Assembly: GCF_051622035.1 (NCBI RefSeq)
Contig: NC_135364.1
Span: 22,595,001-22,659,000, forward strand
Length of the DNA stretch: 64,000 nucleotides
DNA from: Arctopsyche grandis
Taxonomy: Eukaryota > Arthropoda > Insecta > Trichoptera > Hydropsychidae
Reading direction: 5' to 3'
Part shown: positions 35,808-48,275 of the stretch, in pieces
How the letters are laid out: each line of letters begins with the position of its first letter
Numbering within the stretch: position 1 is the stretch's first letter
Notes under the pieces: model-generated
What the model saw: the letters and a program-made list of their open reading frames with translations, nothing else
The model's database searches: none
Told to the model about the DNA's origin: nothing
Position numbers and translations under genes: made by a program

Positions 35808-38800
35808 ATGGCGGCCACCACCACCCACCACCCACCATCATCAGGTAAGCGAAATTTTCCAACCCTTAGAAAAAATAATTTTTATCAGCCACGAAACGCT
35901 ATGATGCGGCACCTTTGAACCCGTGACGCGCTTCTTCCCCCTCCCCCCCACCCCTGTGATTTTTTTCTGGTCTCCCGCTCGAAGATATCCATACGATTTC
36001 CGGTTTTCAATTCGAGGGCACGTATGTATGTTCTTGGGGGGGCGTTCGTTCGCGTTTCGTTTGCGTGGCGTTGGCGCATTTTTGCCGCCGAATTTTTTTC
36101 GCACCCCCCGCTGAGGTTCGCGCTGGGGCTTCGGCCTTGTCGTCGGGGTGCTCCGAGGTGATTTTGTGCCGGGTGGGGGTCGGGGGCGCGCCCCAATTTG
36201 GCGTAGAAGCGCGCGTGGTGTCGGCGAGCGCGCCAAATTTCCGCGCCAAAACGGTGCGCTGTCAAGCGCCGTTTTCGCGCCCCCTTTTCCACCCCTAGAT
36301 CGCGCCCCGCACCCCGCCCTCTGCCGGGGCCTCCCCTCTGCAAGCCCGCCCTTTCGTTTGCCAAGTTTTCCCGGGGCGCTGCGCCCCTTTTTAGGCCAGC
36401 TATCGGCGACGATTCCCAAGGGTTATATTTCCGACCGCGCACCTGTTACTACCCAATATGTACACTTGCTAATTGTTTTTCCGAGGTTCTATAATATTTG
36501 TGCACTATTCTAGATCATCATCAGCCGTCGGAGACGTCGCAGATTAATTCGCTGTCGACTAAAATGGCACAATCTAGGTGAGTCTCTCTCATCCACTTCC
36601 TCACAACTATTTGGCTTTATTTTACACTAATTATTGAGTATCCTGTAATTAATTATTTAATAAATTATATTAGAAAATTTTTTTGCATACTAAAATTCTA
36701 CTGAAATCCTCGGGATAGTTTGTATGAGTAGTGTGCCGAGTTCTCGTTGGATTTTCAGCTTCAGCTGACGATTGATTTTGAACCATTCCTCGATGCCAAT
36801 TTGACTATGTATTTATCCGATTTAACATTTGATTGTCACGAGTAACTGCGAATTATTATACTGAAAATTTTTCTAATTTTAGACGAGCCTCATGGCTACA
36901 GCACTAGAGGTTATTGTAGTGCTTCATTTGTAAATTTCATTGCTGATTATCATCCATTACATTTGCAGCAATCTGCAATGCAGTGAGCTTAAAAGATTCT
37001 GATTTATTCAAGGAAAAATTTTTCTATAAAATGGGCTTCAGATTTCATTTTATTCTTTTGATTTTCTTCTAAGTGAGATTTTCTATCAAAGTTAACTAAT
37101 TTTGACTAAAATTTTCTTATTTAAGAACTTATAATGTGTGTATGTTTAACTGAACATATCATCGGTTTAATTTAAACCAGACGTTTTTTTTTTATAAATG
37201 GACATATAATTTTATCTGATTTCGTTTATGTATGTCATGTTGTACGGAAACTATAAAACGTTTTCAAATGTTCAGTTCTAGATCGTTGGAGTCATCATCG
37301 CCGAGACCTCTGAAACGGAAGCGACAACCTTCCAACGATGAGGTAATTTCATTTAAACACCGAGGAGCTCGACGTTTAAAACAAATTTTCCACGTGTTCG
37401 TAAATTAAACGGAGTTGATATTTACAGGACATTGAAAATATAATGCCGCCGACCAAACAAGCGATGCATCAGTACCCTCAAGGCTATCCGAGCTCGGCGG
37501 GAAGCAATCACAGTTCGTCATCGCAATGCTCGAGCGACGACGGTTTCTCAAATTTTACTTTAGACGAGCGAGTCAGCAATTGCACTGACGTATTAAGTTC
37601 AGAAGAATCTAGTCCAATATGTCCCTCGGACGTACCACAAGAAGTTTTAAGTCCTTTGCATAATTTGCCTATTAATAAACAACTTCGAAGTAGAAAAAAT
37701 AGACAGAATACCAACTCGTATGAGAGTAGATGTCCTCTGCCGAGTCTACCTTGGGCAGACCATCAGCAAGTTTGGGAAAAGCTGTGCGAAAGAGATACCA
37801 TCAATTTCAACGAACGCTCCACAAACATGCTGGAATACCATCCGAGCTTGAAACCGAGGATGCGTTCTATTCTATTAGATTGGTTAAATGAGGTTTGTCC
37901 TTGTGATTTTATATATTGAAAATCATCACCGTGTCTTTTTTGAATTCAACCATTTTCATGCGGGTTTTTATTTATAGGTAAGCGAGGTATACAAATTGCA
38001 CAGGGAAACGTTCCACCTTTGTGTATATTATATAGATAGGTATTTGAATAGCACTGAAGACGTACACAAAAATCGTCTGCAACTGATAGGTAAGTGAACA
38101 GTAATCCTTGACAATGTGAAACCATGCATACATTTTCTTACAAGGTGACTGAAAATTTTAGGAATTACTTGCCTGTTCATTGCGGCCAAGGTGGAAGAGG
38201 TGTATCCGCCGAAGGTCGCCGACTTCGCATACGTAACGGACGGTGCATGCACCCAAGAGAACATACTGACCGAAGAGTTGGCTATATTGAGCGTGTTGAA
38301 TTGGAGTATATCACCGATCACTACCTACGGTTGGCTCAATATGTACATGCAGCTGCGTAACGAAAAGTATGCAGATCCTCCGTCCCTGGACACGGACGGT
38401 CTTCGGAACTACACGTTTCTGTTCACGCAGTACTCTTCGCTCGACTTTGTCATATGCGCTCAGCTGGTCGACTTGGCTCTGCTGGATGTGGAAGTCAACG
38501 CTTTCAAGTACAGTCAATTGGCCGCTGCTGCGATCGCGCACTGTTTCGATAAAACGTCTGCGTCTCGCGTTTCAGGTATTTTAAGCCCGACTTCTGCTCA
38601 GTTATCGTTTTTTTGACGGTGTTGTAATGTTGGTTGGTTTTTTTTAATAGGTTACCTTTGGGAGGAATTGGCTCCGTGTTTTGCATGGTTAAAACCATTT
38701 GCTCAGACGTTGTTGGAGTGTGGGAGCGATGAAGCTGTTCAGAGCTTGCCGAATCACGACGGTGTGAACAGCGGCAGTGACGGCCTGTCGAAGATATGTC

Positions 38801-40834
38801 CTGATATGAATCCTGAGCAGAGTCACAGAATGCAGATTCATAATGTTACTATGGGTTTGTTTGTAAGTCAAATTGTATCATGCTTTGTATGTGTATGTAG
38901 GAAGGTGAGCTTTCAATTGTCACAACAGTATATAATGCAGATTTAGGTAGCCCTCGGAACCTTACAATTGATATTTTTCTTCAAGGAATCCTAACTTTGG
39001 AAATGTTTTCCATATTTTATTTTACATTCATAAACTTGGTTTCTTTTCGGAGTGCTTTTTTTCCTTCAAGGGCTGTCAACCATTCGACTTCACAACTTTC
39101 GACTCTGTACTATCTGTTTGTCCATTTGTAAATATTTAGTAACTAAGGATATTTTTCCTCATTGTTTTTTTTTTTGTCATTTGTTCAGTGGCATAGCTAG
39201 AAATTTTCGGCCCTCATGCAAAATTAATCTAAGGCTTTTATCCTTCCCTCAGATTTAAAAAAAATATGACATCGAATAATTCAAATTGTTTGTTGATACA
39301 TATTAATATAAGACTATTTGTATAATTCTAAAACTATTAGTATAAATTTAAATTTAACTTAGCTCATCGATTTTAAAAATTTGTCTTTCTCGATTTAATT
39401 TTTGTGATGAGTCTTATGCATAGAAGTAGAATGCATAGAATCGCTCTCAACCTCCAAAAATGTTGCTACAAAAACTCTGCGTGGCAGAGTTTGTTCATTG
39501 TTTGCTAAACTTCGTCTCTCTCTTCGATGGCTCGCTTTTAGACGATACTTTTGTTAACAATGACCATTCTATGCATTCTACTTCTATGGTCTTATGAGTA
39601 TATTTACAATTTAGTCTTTTTTTTTTGTTAATAATGACTGCGTGATTCAATATCCCACTTGAACTCAAATGGCTTTTTATGGTCTGAAACGATACAGGCC
39701 CAAATAGTTGCTTGTACCTTTTGACATTTAAATCTGTCATAAAATAAAGGTTAAGCAAAATAATATTATCTAAATAAGTCTAATTATATTGAGTGTACCA
39801 GTGTACCAATTGACTTTGCTATGAGGTAGTTACGCCACTGCATTCCTTTTTTTTTTATTAAAGGATTAACCGTACAAGTTAAAATTTTTCATCATGGAAG
39901 ATATGGCCTATGAATGGGGATTTGTCCTTTAGTTTGTGAGAGTTTCATGCTTTTTGAATGTACATATATTCAAATGCTTCAATTTTATCCATTGTGATGG
40001 TATATAAATATAAAAGGACTGAAAAACGGGTCTACCTCACGGGACCTAAAGTGAAATGGTCGAAAAAGTAAATATCGAAAATCGAAAGATCTTAAGTCGA
40101 AGATCAAAATAAAGGGTGCATGGTAAACGGTACTATGTATATATATAATATATATCAGTGTCATGCGGTGAAATTATCTCTTTTTGTCATACAGCCTTGT
40201 TTAATGTGCGCGCGCAGGATACGGGAGGAAAAGGCTGTTACTCTTGTTCCTGTTGTATCCTTCTCGCGCAAATTAAGTGAGGATGTACGACGGGGGGAGA
40301 GAGACTTTTACCGCACGCCACTGATATATATATACTAACCGTTTTTCATATGTATGCATGATAAACGAATATTTTCGACTTTTTCACGGTCACCCCTGAC
40401 AAACATATGCTTTTACCATTTTTTTTTTTATTAGGTTTCCTTATTGTTATTGAACAACACTAAGCTTCCTTTACTATTGGAAAAATTATATAAATCAAAA
40501 GAAGGTTGAAATTTTATGTTTTTTATTTCATCCTTGCTCACTTCCTCTTCACTTCAATGATAGGCTATTTTGTGATGATGAAAGCTTTCCACTTGTATTT
40601 TTTTTAATTTAAATTTCTAAATATTAAGAATGTATTTTAATATTCTAGGATAAGGTTGAGCAGTACGCCAAGCTGATTGAATTATCAAGCGAGTGCAGCT
40701 CGACGGAAACCACTGCCGAATTAGATAAGGGAAGTCTTTTGACACCGCCTGATAGTAGTCATAAAAAGCACGCCAAGAAGTCTTCGACGTTCACTCCGTG
40801 CTCTACGGAACCGTCGAGATCTGTAACACAATGA
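35808..40834 (+). CDS. CycE: Cyclin E
   Basis: Exons: 35808-35844, 36514-36577, 37276-37342, 37428-37892, 37978-38089, 38162-38575, 38651-38862, 40649-40834. All junctions are GT..AG and in phase, giving 518 aa. Signs: [20 protein letters not shown], the [12 protein letters not shown] helix of the cyclin box (MRAIL-type docking patch, about residue 201), [10 protein letters not shown], then [30 protein letters not shown] and a C-terminal [10 protein letters not shown]. Cyclin E activates Cdk2 for S-phase entry. A KRKR run near residue 50 is a likely nuclear signal. An alternative start is the ATG at 36564. The last intron (1.8 kb) carries hAT and Mutator-like insertions. Confidence 0.96.
36197..36280. 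promoter_or_regulatory. E2F-like site cluster in cyclin E intron 1
   Basis: GCGCCAAA occurs at 36230-36237 and 36243-36250 (both TTTGGCGC on the other strand), and TTTCGCGC at 36273-36280. All three are exact TTTSGCGC words. A partial TTTGGCG lies at 36197. Cyclin E is an established E2F target, so these may be functional. This is inference from motif and gene identity; the region is CpG-rich, which raises the chance expectation. Confidence 0.55.
36578..37275. other. Cyclin E intron 2
   Basis: AT-rich, about 700 bp, with no recognised repeat or exon. Confidence 0.6.
39186..39840. mobile_element. Non-autonomous hAT element in the last cyclin E intron
   Basis: The ends are CAGTGGCATAGCTAG and GTAGTTACGCCACTG (reverse CAGTGGCGTAACTAC). 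Flanks CATTTGTT and CATTCCTT agree at 6 of 8 positions, a decayed target duplication. It contains the younger hAT MITE at 39419-39588. Confidence 0.7.
39419..39588 (-). mobile_element. hAT-type MITE, copy 3 (CATAGAAG family)
   Basis: It is 170 bp, from CATAGAAGTAGAATGCATAG to its complement, with a perfect 8-bp duplication GTCTTATG (39411-39418 and 39589-39596). It is nested in the hAT at 39186-39840, in the last cyclin E intron. It lacks about 25 bp of the middle seen in the copy at 4252-4447. Confidence 0.9.
40028..40395 (+). mobile_element. Mutator-like MITE, copy 2, with nested hAT MITE
   Basis: It is homologous to 15840-16644 without the SINE: GGGTCTACCTCACGGGACC to TTTTTCACGGTCACCC. 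The flanks CTGAAAAAC and CTGACAAAC form a 9-bp duplication with one change. It lies in the last cyclin E intron. Confidence 0.75.
40156..40323 (+). mobile_element. hAT-type MITE (CAGTGGCGTGCGG family), copy 2
   Basis: It is 168 bp, from CAGTGTCATGCGGTGAAATT to TTACCGCACGCCACTG. It is flanked by ATATATAT on both sides; this fits an 8-bp duplication but is low-complexity. It is nested in the element at 40028-40395. Confidence 0.75.
40736..40765 (+). other. Cyclin E phosphodegron [10 protein letters not shown]
   Basis: It covers residues about 487-496. It matches the Fbw7/Archipelago recognition form, a phosphothreonine (T489) followed by PP and a serine at +4 (S493); the human motif is LLTPPQSGKK. 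It is the docking point for SCF-Fbw7 ubiquitination in the family. Confidence 0.9.
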
Positions 40835-43530
40835 CTAGGACATATGACGTTACTGTGCGTGCTAATTTTGCTCTTTTCGTGGTTCTCAAGACGGCTTAGA
40901 TTCTTGAACGCTTTATACACACGATAGAAGTGTTAATCTAGGATAATAATTATTTTATCGTATTAAAAGTGTATTTGTGTTTGACTCGTGTCCACAAATT
41001 GTGGGTTTTTGTATATTGGAAAGCTAATATGTATTATTTTATATGGTATATTTAGATGGAATGACTTTTAGCGTTTAGTGTTTGTTGATTTTGAAAATGG
41101 CATTTAAAAACAATCCTTCGATATTATTGATGTGCGTATTTACATACATATGTATTGTCATATAGATACCAATGTGATGTGAAAGGCCGAAATTTTGAGG
41201 TTGATCATTATTACAATTGGTATGAACTAGCTCTGATCTCTATCATATTTCATAGTAGGTGCAAAAAAACTTATTTAATTATTTCTATCCTATATATGTA
41301 TGTATATACGTAAAAAAGAGTAATTCATATTTTTTTATGTGAAAACTGGTACACGGTTTGGCCTTGTTAAGAATAACTTTCCTTTAGTTCTGATAAGACT
41401 TCTGATTGACCTGAATATTCGTTATCGATCTGAAATGGTCGGTGTAATATATGGCATCTTCTAAACATCTCGTTCATGTGTTGAATGATACAATATAGCC
41501 CATTTCATCTGATCTGATGCGAACGGTACGTCTCCTCAATTGTGATAATGAACAGTAAGGACGCTCGCTCAAATTTGCTCGGTGAATGTTGAATTAAATT
41601 AGTAATAAAGCATACTATTTATGAAGATGATAATACAAACCGTATAAGTACATATGTATGCAAGTATGATATTTTACATTCTTAATTTTGGCTAAGGTTC
41701 GAATGTTTTAGTGAATTTATTTTATATGTAATAAGCGAAGCAATATTTATAATTGATAAGTAGTTAAATTAACATATTGAACTGTGGTGTAGTGAAACAA
41801 GATTGCTTATGTAAGTATTGTATGTATTTATATTCTGATTAACGGTGCCTTATTATTAGGGTGTTTTTTTTTTCTTTCTATGTATGTAATTAAGTTTATC
41901 CCCGCATCATTGTTTTACGTTTTTACATTTGTGTTGGCATATTGTTGTAACATTTTTCACTATCGTACTGACCAAAGAGTGGCATTTCATACGCTTTTGA
42001 TAGTTGTGTTAAGTTTTACTCTTACTTTTAAAAATCCTTGCATGATAATGTCATTTAAATATTGTATAATACATATTACATGCTCTGAAATTGTTCATTC
42101 TGGAAAATTTTTCATTCGTTATGTGCAGTTTGTCGTTTGGCCGTTTGTTTATATTTTACAGTAATTCCTTACCAGCAGTCAAGACTTGGAGTTGTTGATG
42201 ATTAGCAACGGGTACACATCATCTCGAATTCTGTTATTAATGTGATAATTTAAATTCCAATCATGCTATATAATTGTCACATTTCAAAGAGCTGTTTTAT
42301 TATTTTTTTTATTATTATTTCTTGTTGAGTTTTGAAGACGGCATTATTTTTGATACTATTTTTGTAATGCTTTTTTATCAAAATGAAGTCAAAACAAGGA
42401 TTTTACATCTTGTGTATACATTTTACCAATATGCTTATTATTTTAACTGTGAGATCAAAAGGCAAAATGGCTGATAATCATCTTACATACAAATCTTGTT
42501 GCTTTTTTTGTTTGTTTTATTTTATTTCTAAAAATTTGCTTTTCATTTGTGTATTATGATCAATATAAAAGTATTTCATTACATATTAGTCCTTAATTGT
42601 GTGGTTCGAGATTTCTACTCTTTTTTTCTTAAATAAATCTAAGGTGAATGCGTAATGTAGATATTTATATCATATTTTGTGTTTCTACATATTATATTAT
42701 ACTATCCAAACTATTAGGTAGCCTATAATACTATATTACGCTTATAAAGTACAAGTAATTATTATTGATATAAAATATAAATATATAATATGCGAAAACA
42801 AATATATTATTTAATATACTATAATAAGAGAAAAAGGAAATGAAAATAATTAAAATATTAATATTTGGTACCTAGTATATTATGAGTGATATTGTAAATA
42901 CTTTTATAAATTTGCTTTTCTGATCTAAATTGGTTTATATTAAAAAAAAAAAAAATCGCAAGGTTTGATTATATATTATGTATATGTGTTAAATATATTG
43001 CATAATTATGCATTTATGATTTGGTGATGAGTTATTGTTTAGTTAATCGTTAACACGTCTAGCTGATTTTGTAATAGTAATTCAAATTATTGAATTATTT
43101 TTAATGATGCGAACATGAATTGAGTGCCTTATTTATATTGATTGTGCATTTAGAGATATTGAACGATAAGAGTACATGTAATATGGAAAGCGTGACAAAT
43201 TGCATTTTTTTTAGACATGTGTAGTTTAAACGATCATTCAAAATTTTATTACAAATTGGACTAAAATATTATTAATCAGAGTATGTGTATTTGAATTGTT
43301 AGTGTAATACTCCTTTTATGCAGGATCAAATGCGGTTTATTATAAAAACTAAATTAAACTTGGTATTACGATAGCTTGCAATTTCGTACATATCAAAAAA
43401 AAGATTAAAACGAAAGACTGTTGTGAATTTGTTTATAGATAATAACAGAATATTTTTATATAAAATTTGTGAAACTAATATATGACAAATTATGTATTTC
43501 CTCCAAAGGAACCATCAAATAAAATAATAT
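40835..43530 (+). other. Cyclin E 3' region, probably a long 3' UTR
   Basis: About 2.7 kb of AT-rich, mostly non-repetitive DNA with no coding signal. AATAAA hexamers occur at 41604-41609, 42632-42637 and 43518-43523; any could end the transcript. The long readings here are short and low in complexity. Confidence 0.5.
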
Positions 43531-44404
43531 AAAAAATACAAATCTCTATTTATTTATATTAGTGTTATTAAAATGGTAAGATTTTTTTTTGTAATACGCA
43601 AGAAGAAAGGTGTCTTTAGGCGTATATACCAATTAAGCATTTTTTTATTTGCACTTAATTAATAAATTTACATATTTTGTGAAGTATGGAGATTTGTTTT
43701 ATTATATACTTGCTGGCAATTTTTTTTTTTGGTCATTTTCAATTGGAAAAGTATTCAAATTCAATTCTGAAGACTGAAATATTAGAATTAGTATAATTGG
43801 AATTACAAGACGGAAAAAAAGGATATTTTTTTGTCCTTTGTTGTAGAAAAGTAGAGCCGCTCTAAGAAAGACTTCAAAGGTCTTTTCTGCATGATCAAAC
43901 ATTTCCCGTTCTGTTCAAATATCGCGATTTTCCTCACCATGTTATCGATTGCGTACGCTTGCAAATTTTGAACACATTTTATTCTGGCATTTTGAGCCTT
44001 TTTTCGCCATAACGTCAATAAGGGCAAAGAAACGTACGTCTTTTTTTTTAGATACTTTCAAATATGCGAAAAAAATAGCAACCCTAGCCCATATTCATGG
44101 AACAGAATACCAAAAATCACTCCCTGGAGTGTTTTCGGTGATATTTTATCTTTCTATCTATCCTTGCTTGATAGTGATCGATAACGGTAAATCCCATAAT
44201 TGAAGAAATTTAGGAGAAACTTGTCGGTTGCACGTGGATATGCATACACGTGCGATCCCCCAAATATATTCATTCTGCACGTGCACAACGTGCAAGCCAA
44301 GGACCCATGACGTGCCTTACCACTCTGTATGTTTTCGCTCGTTTTGTCTCACATTAATGGTAAACAATACCAGTAAATGTGAAAGAAGTTTATTCCCCTC
44401 GTTA
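43531..44404. other. Intergenic AT-rich DNA
   Basis: No gene or repeat with defined ends was recognised. A GCACGTGG/CACGTGC-rich piece at 44228-44300 is notable only for its base composition. Confidence 0.4.
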
Positions 44405-44572
44405 GGGCCGGGCCGCACCGTGCGACTTGCGAGCGACTTGGTTGAGGGCGACCAGACCAATGCTTGCAGGTAGATGGGACATGCCACACCCGTCAACTTG
44501 TCGCACACATAGTTAACTAGCACACGCGCAACTAGTCAGCCGACAAAGTTGCACGGTGCGGCCCGGTCCGGC
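44405..44572 (+). mobile_element. PIF/Harbinger-like MITE, copy 1
   Basis: The ends GGGCCGGGCCGCACCGTGC and TTGCACGGTGCGGCCCGG are inverted repeats, with TTA on both sides (44402-44404 and 44573-44575). GG ends and a TTA duplication fit Harbinger MITEs. The homologue is at 48294-48468. Confidence 0.7.
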
Positions 44573-44575
44573 TTA

Positions 44576-45454
44576 CAGCTATGCAATTAATGGCAATATT
44601 TCGCTAATTTCTAGCGAATTCTCCATATTCATGACGGTTATTCGGAGAATTTATATTGCGATTCATTTCATGCTACACATTCGCCTATTTTCTACGCTAT
44701 ATAATTTTCCACACCTTCGAAGCCAAGCAATGTGTGGGAGACGCCATTTTGATAATCGTTTTCTACGTCCCATTTTGTTTTAATTTTCAAGAGGCGTGTG
44801 TTTGGTCTTAAATCATAGAAAACCAATCAACTAAACACGTGAATGTTTGGGATAGCACCAATTCTATTGTATCAATTTTAAATGTATTTATGTACATATG
44901 TAGATGCATGTACGCAAAAGTTTTATGTGAATTCGTTTTCCACTTTTACAGCGTACGCATGTTGGTCGTAGCGTATGCATGAGTTTGGTCATAAAACGAC
45001 TATAACCGATGTGGAGGTTGTAAATATAATACGTACCTGTGGTTCGGTTCACGAATAAAACAATAAGACGATGGGTAAAAATATGCACGTTTAATTTAAT
45101 TTTATGGAAGATATTATAAATTCGATTTGACGTATGAAATTTATTTATTTAAATTTAAGTTTGGACTATTGCGGCATTGTAGGAGTCCCTCATAAGCCAC
45201 AATGGTTGAAAAAATACAGAGATATGAGAAAAACAAAAATATATACATATACATATACGCGGACAAAAAATACATTTATACATAATAAAAAAAAAAAAAA
45301 ACAATAGCATTATAATCAGGGGCGGCTCGTCCATATGAATTGCGGAACTGTAATACCTTAACGTCCCCAACCAAAAAAGAGTATATTTCGAGATATATTT
45401 AAAATCGATCCTAATATGTGTTTTATATTTATTTATTTATTTTTTATATATATA
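44576..45454. other. Intergenic AT-rich DNA
   Basis: No gene or defined repeat was recognised. Short (AT) and (A)n tracts occur at 45236-45302. Confidence 0.4.
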
Positions 45455-45880
45455 CCAGGAAGGCCTTACAGGTAAACCCCAATGCGCCTTCCTGGCCAAT
45501 TACAAACTACAATTACAATGCAGCATTTTTATATAAATCACTGAATTATGAGACACTGAAAAACTCGCAAATCAATGAGACATATACCAATTTGTACACA
45601 AACGTATTTATTGCACATTAATCAACAACAAATTATAGGTGACATATCGTATAGGAGGGATTTTTTAGCCAATTTTTTCCGGGAACCGTTTCAACAATGA
45701 AATCAGGGAAAATTGGCAAACTCTGATAGGAAACGATCAACCTGAAGTCACAAATCCAGGTCTAACCAACAGCATACTCTGAAAAATTCATTTTCATTCG
45801 AGGCCCGGCCTGGGATCGAACCCGGCGCCTTCTTGACGCTAAGCAGAAGCTTAAAGACCGAGCTATGCTGCTGGCTACAA
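45455..45880 (-). mobile_element. tRNA-derived SINE, copy 4
   Basis: Read on the - strand: head CCAGCAGCATAGCTCGGTC with GGGTTCGATCCC, core TCCTATCAGAGTTTGCCAAT, tail ending GCCTTCCTGGTATATAT. The box B is close to consensus. A hAT element abuts its head. Confidence 0.85.
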
Positions 45881-45881
45881 T

Positions 45882-47175
45882 CAGTGCCGTGGCGAGGCTA
45901 TGGCAAATGGGCGAGTGTCAAGGGCGCTTGATGCGAGGGGCGCCGAAGGCTCCCCTCGCCTATTTTATTTTATTTTTTAATAAATAATAATAAATTTAAA
46001 AATAACATTCGGATACGAGATAGTGTTCAAAATCGAAACTAATGGAAGCAGTTCTCGATCAGTATGAGGACATTTTTGCCAATTAGGGCTAAATCAAACG
46101 TGCTCATGAACTCCCCCCTCTCGAGAGCTGTTCGACTACTTAACTTACTGGCACATTACTTGGACCTATTCGATGCCAGTTATGTTGAGTTGGTGGAACA
46201 CATCCTAAATAGCACGATATAAATTTTTCAATCTTATTTCTTTGTTTTTATTTTGTGTACATATTTTTTACTTGATTTTTATTATTTTTTTATGATGTTT
46301 TTTTTTTATTTATGATTTTTTTTATTTATGATTTTTATTATTTTCTTATGTTTTTTTTATTTATGATTTTTATTATTTTTTTTATGATGTTTTTTTTGTA
46401 ATTTTTATGATTTTTATTATTTGTATTAAAATCACATTGACGCTTTGGGACAACCTGTCAAGTCTCTGTGGTATTGATTTTTTTAAAATAAAATAAAATA
46501 AAATATGTATGTACATACATGTGTACTTTTTGTTTTAAAATATTATAAAATACGATAAAAATTTTGCTAATTCACATTCACTTGCGAAACTTTCAAATGT
46601 TCAATTTAGGTTTCTTGAATTTTTAAATCTGTGGAATCTCATACTTGATAAATGGAATAAGGCTAAAATTGCACTTCAGCAGAAAGAACAGGATATTTAG
46701 AGGTCATCGTTATTAATTCAGGGGCTCGATAATGATTTTAGAAATTTTCGAGAAACTAGTTTATGTAAAAGTTACTGAACATTGCACTAAATTGAATTAT
46801 AAAAAATATCTAAGTACAATATTATAAAAAATATATAACAGTATAAATTGAATTAGTAAGAAATATAAATTTTGATAATAGAATAACAGACTTTGGTAAC
46901 GCCAAATTCACGGATTATTCGTTTTTAGTTTTTTGTATCTGTAATAATTAATAGTTAAGTTGTTAAAAGTGTTATTGGTTACCGGTCAAGACAGTTATAA
47001 TGTAAATAATAACTGTGTTTTTTTTGTAATTTTATTAAAAAAATGTTTTATTTAAATATTTCAATAAACGTGTATTTTTTAAATGAAATAAATTTTTTAA
47101 ATGTAATGAAAAAATATTAAAGGGGCGCCAAATTTGATATTTGCCAAGGGCCACAAAAACATCGCTACGCCTCTG
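45882..47175. mobile_element. hAT element remnant, 1.3 kb
   Basis: The left end CAGTGCCGTGGCGAGG and the right end ATCGCTACGCCTCTG (reverse CAGAGGCGTAGCGAT) share CAG.G.CGT.GCGA. The GGGCGC...GGGGCGCC sub-terminal blocks are also mirrored. The flanking 8 bp match only in part (5 of 8). The inside is AT-rich, with tandem TTTTATTTATGATTTTTATT units at 46270-46430. No intact transposase is present. Confidence 0.6.
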
Positions 47176-48275
47176 TGTATAATTATTGAAAGATTGAAAT
47201 ATAAATTGATCAGGCGATGGTAAACTCTCCAACACTGTATTTCGTCGAGTTCCACTTGGACAATTGCCGTTCGCTAGCCTAATTTGACAGTTGGGATTTC
47301 GCGACAATATTTACATGCTTTGCGTTTATGGATTTTCCCTTTCACAATGAATGTATGTACTTATCTGGTCATATTAAAAATTAAAAAAAAATTAATAATG
47401 CCATTGATTTTATTCGAATGCGTAGAATCGCTACTCAAATATCAGAAGCAAAAAAAATTAGGCAATTCTATATGTATCGATATGAATAAAATATACACAT
47501 AAGTCATTAAGCTATTGGAAAATTATTCAATAAAGAAAAATTCAAGGGCTTCTCCGAAAAAATACCTAGTCAAGAAGTGAAAGATATTATGAAAGCATAT
47601 GCAATGCTAGAAGAAGAAAAACTACCATTATTAAACGTATTCTATTCTGCGTAGAACAGAAATGCACCAATCAGAGTTTCCAATTATTCGACCACATCAA
47701 CTATTCGAATATCGAATGGTAAAATTCGAAATATTCGAATAGTTTTAAACAATAGAAAACAGTGTGAAATATTGATTCAAAATAATTAAAATGAGTGGGG
47801 TTCACACACATTAAAAAGAAAAAGTAAATTTATCGTCATATATTATTTTAATTTTAAAAATACATATTTTAAAAATAATAATGCGTTAAATGTTCTAAAA
47901 TTTAATTCGCCCTTAATTTTTTTTATTATTCCTGCTGTGGAGAACACTGTCAGTGGCAGTTGACGTTGGCTTAATTGTTAATAAAGTTTTTACAAGGATA
48001 TCTAAAGCTTCGGTTCGTTTTTTAAGGTTATCCAAATACTTGAAATCTTTTTTTAACCTTTTGGAATTATCTTGGAATTTGAAAAACGTACTTTTATAAC
48101 GTGCATGCGCGTTCAATCAATTTATTAAATTTGATCGATAACGTGTCACTACGAACTCTGAAACACAACTGAAGTTCAAAACAACATAAATGAAATGAAA
48201 TATTTCTGCTTATCCATAAAAATTGCGTTCCCGCTTCGGACTGTATTTTCATTTCAAAAATCACATGCTCCGAAA
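47176..48275. other. Intergenic AT-rich DNA
   Basis: No gene recognised. Repeated TTCGAATA/TATTCGAAT words near 47680-47750 suggest a local tandem or old repeat. Confidence 0.4.
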
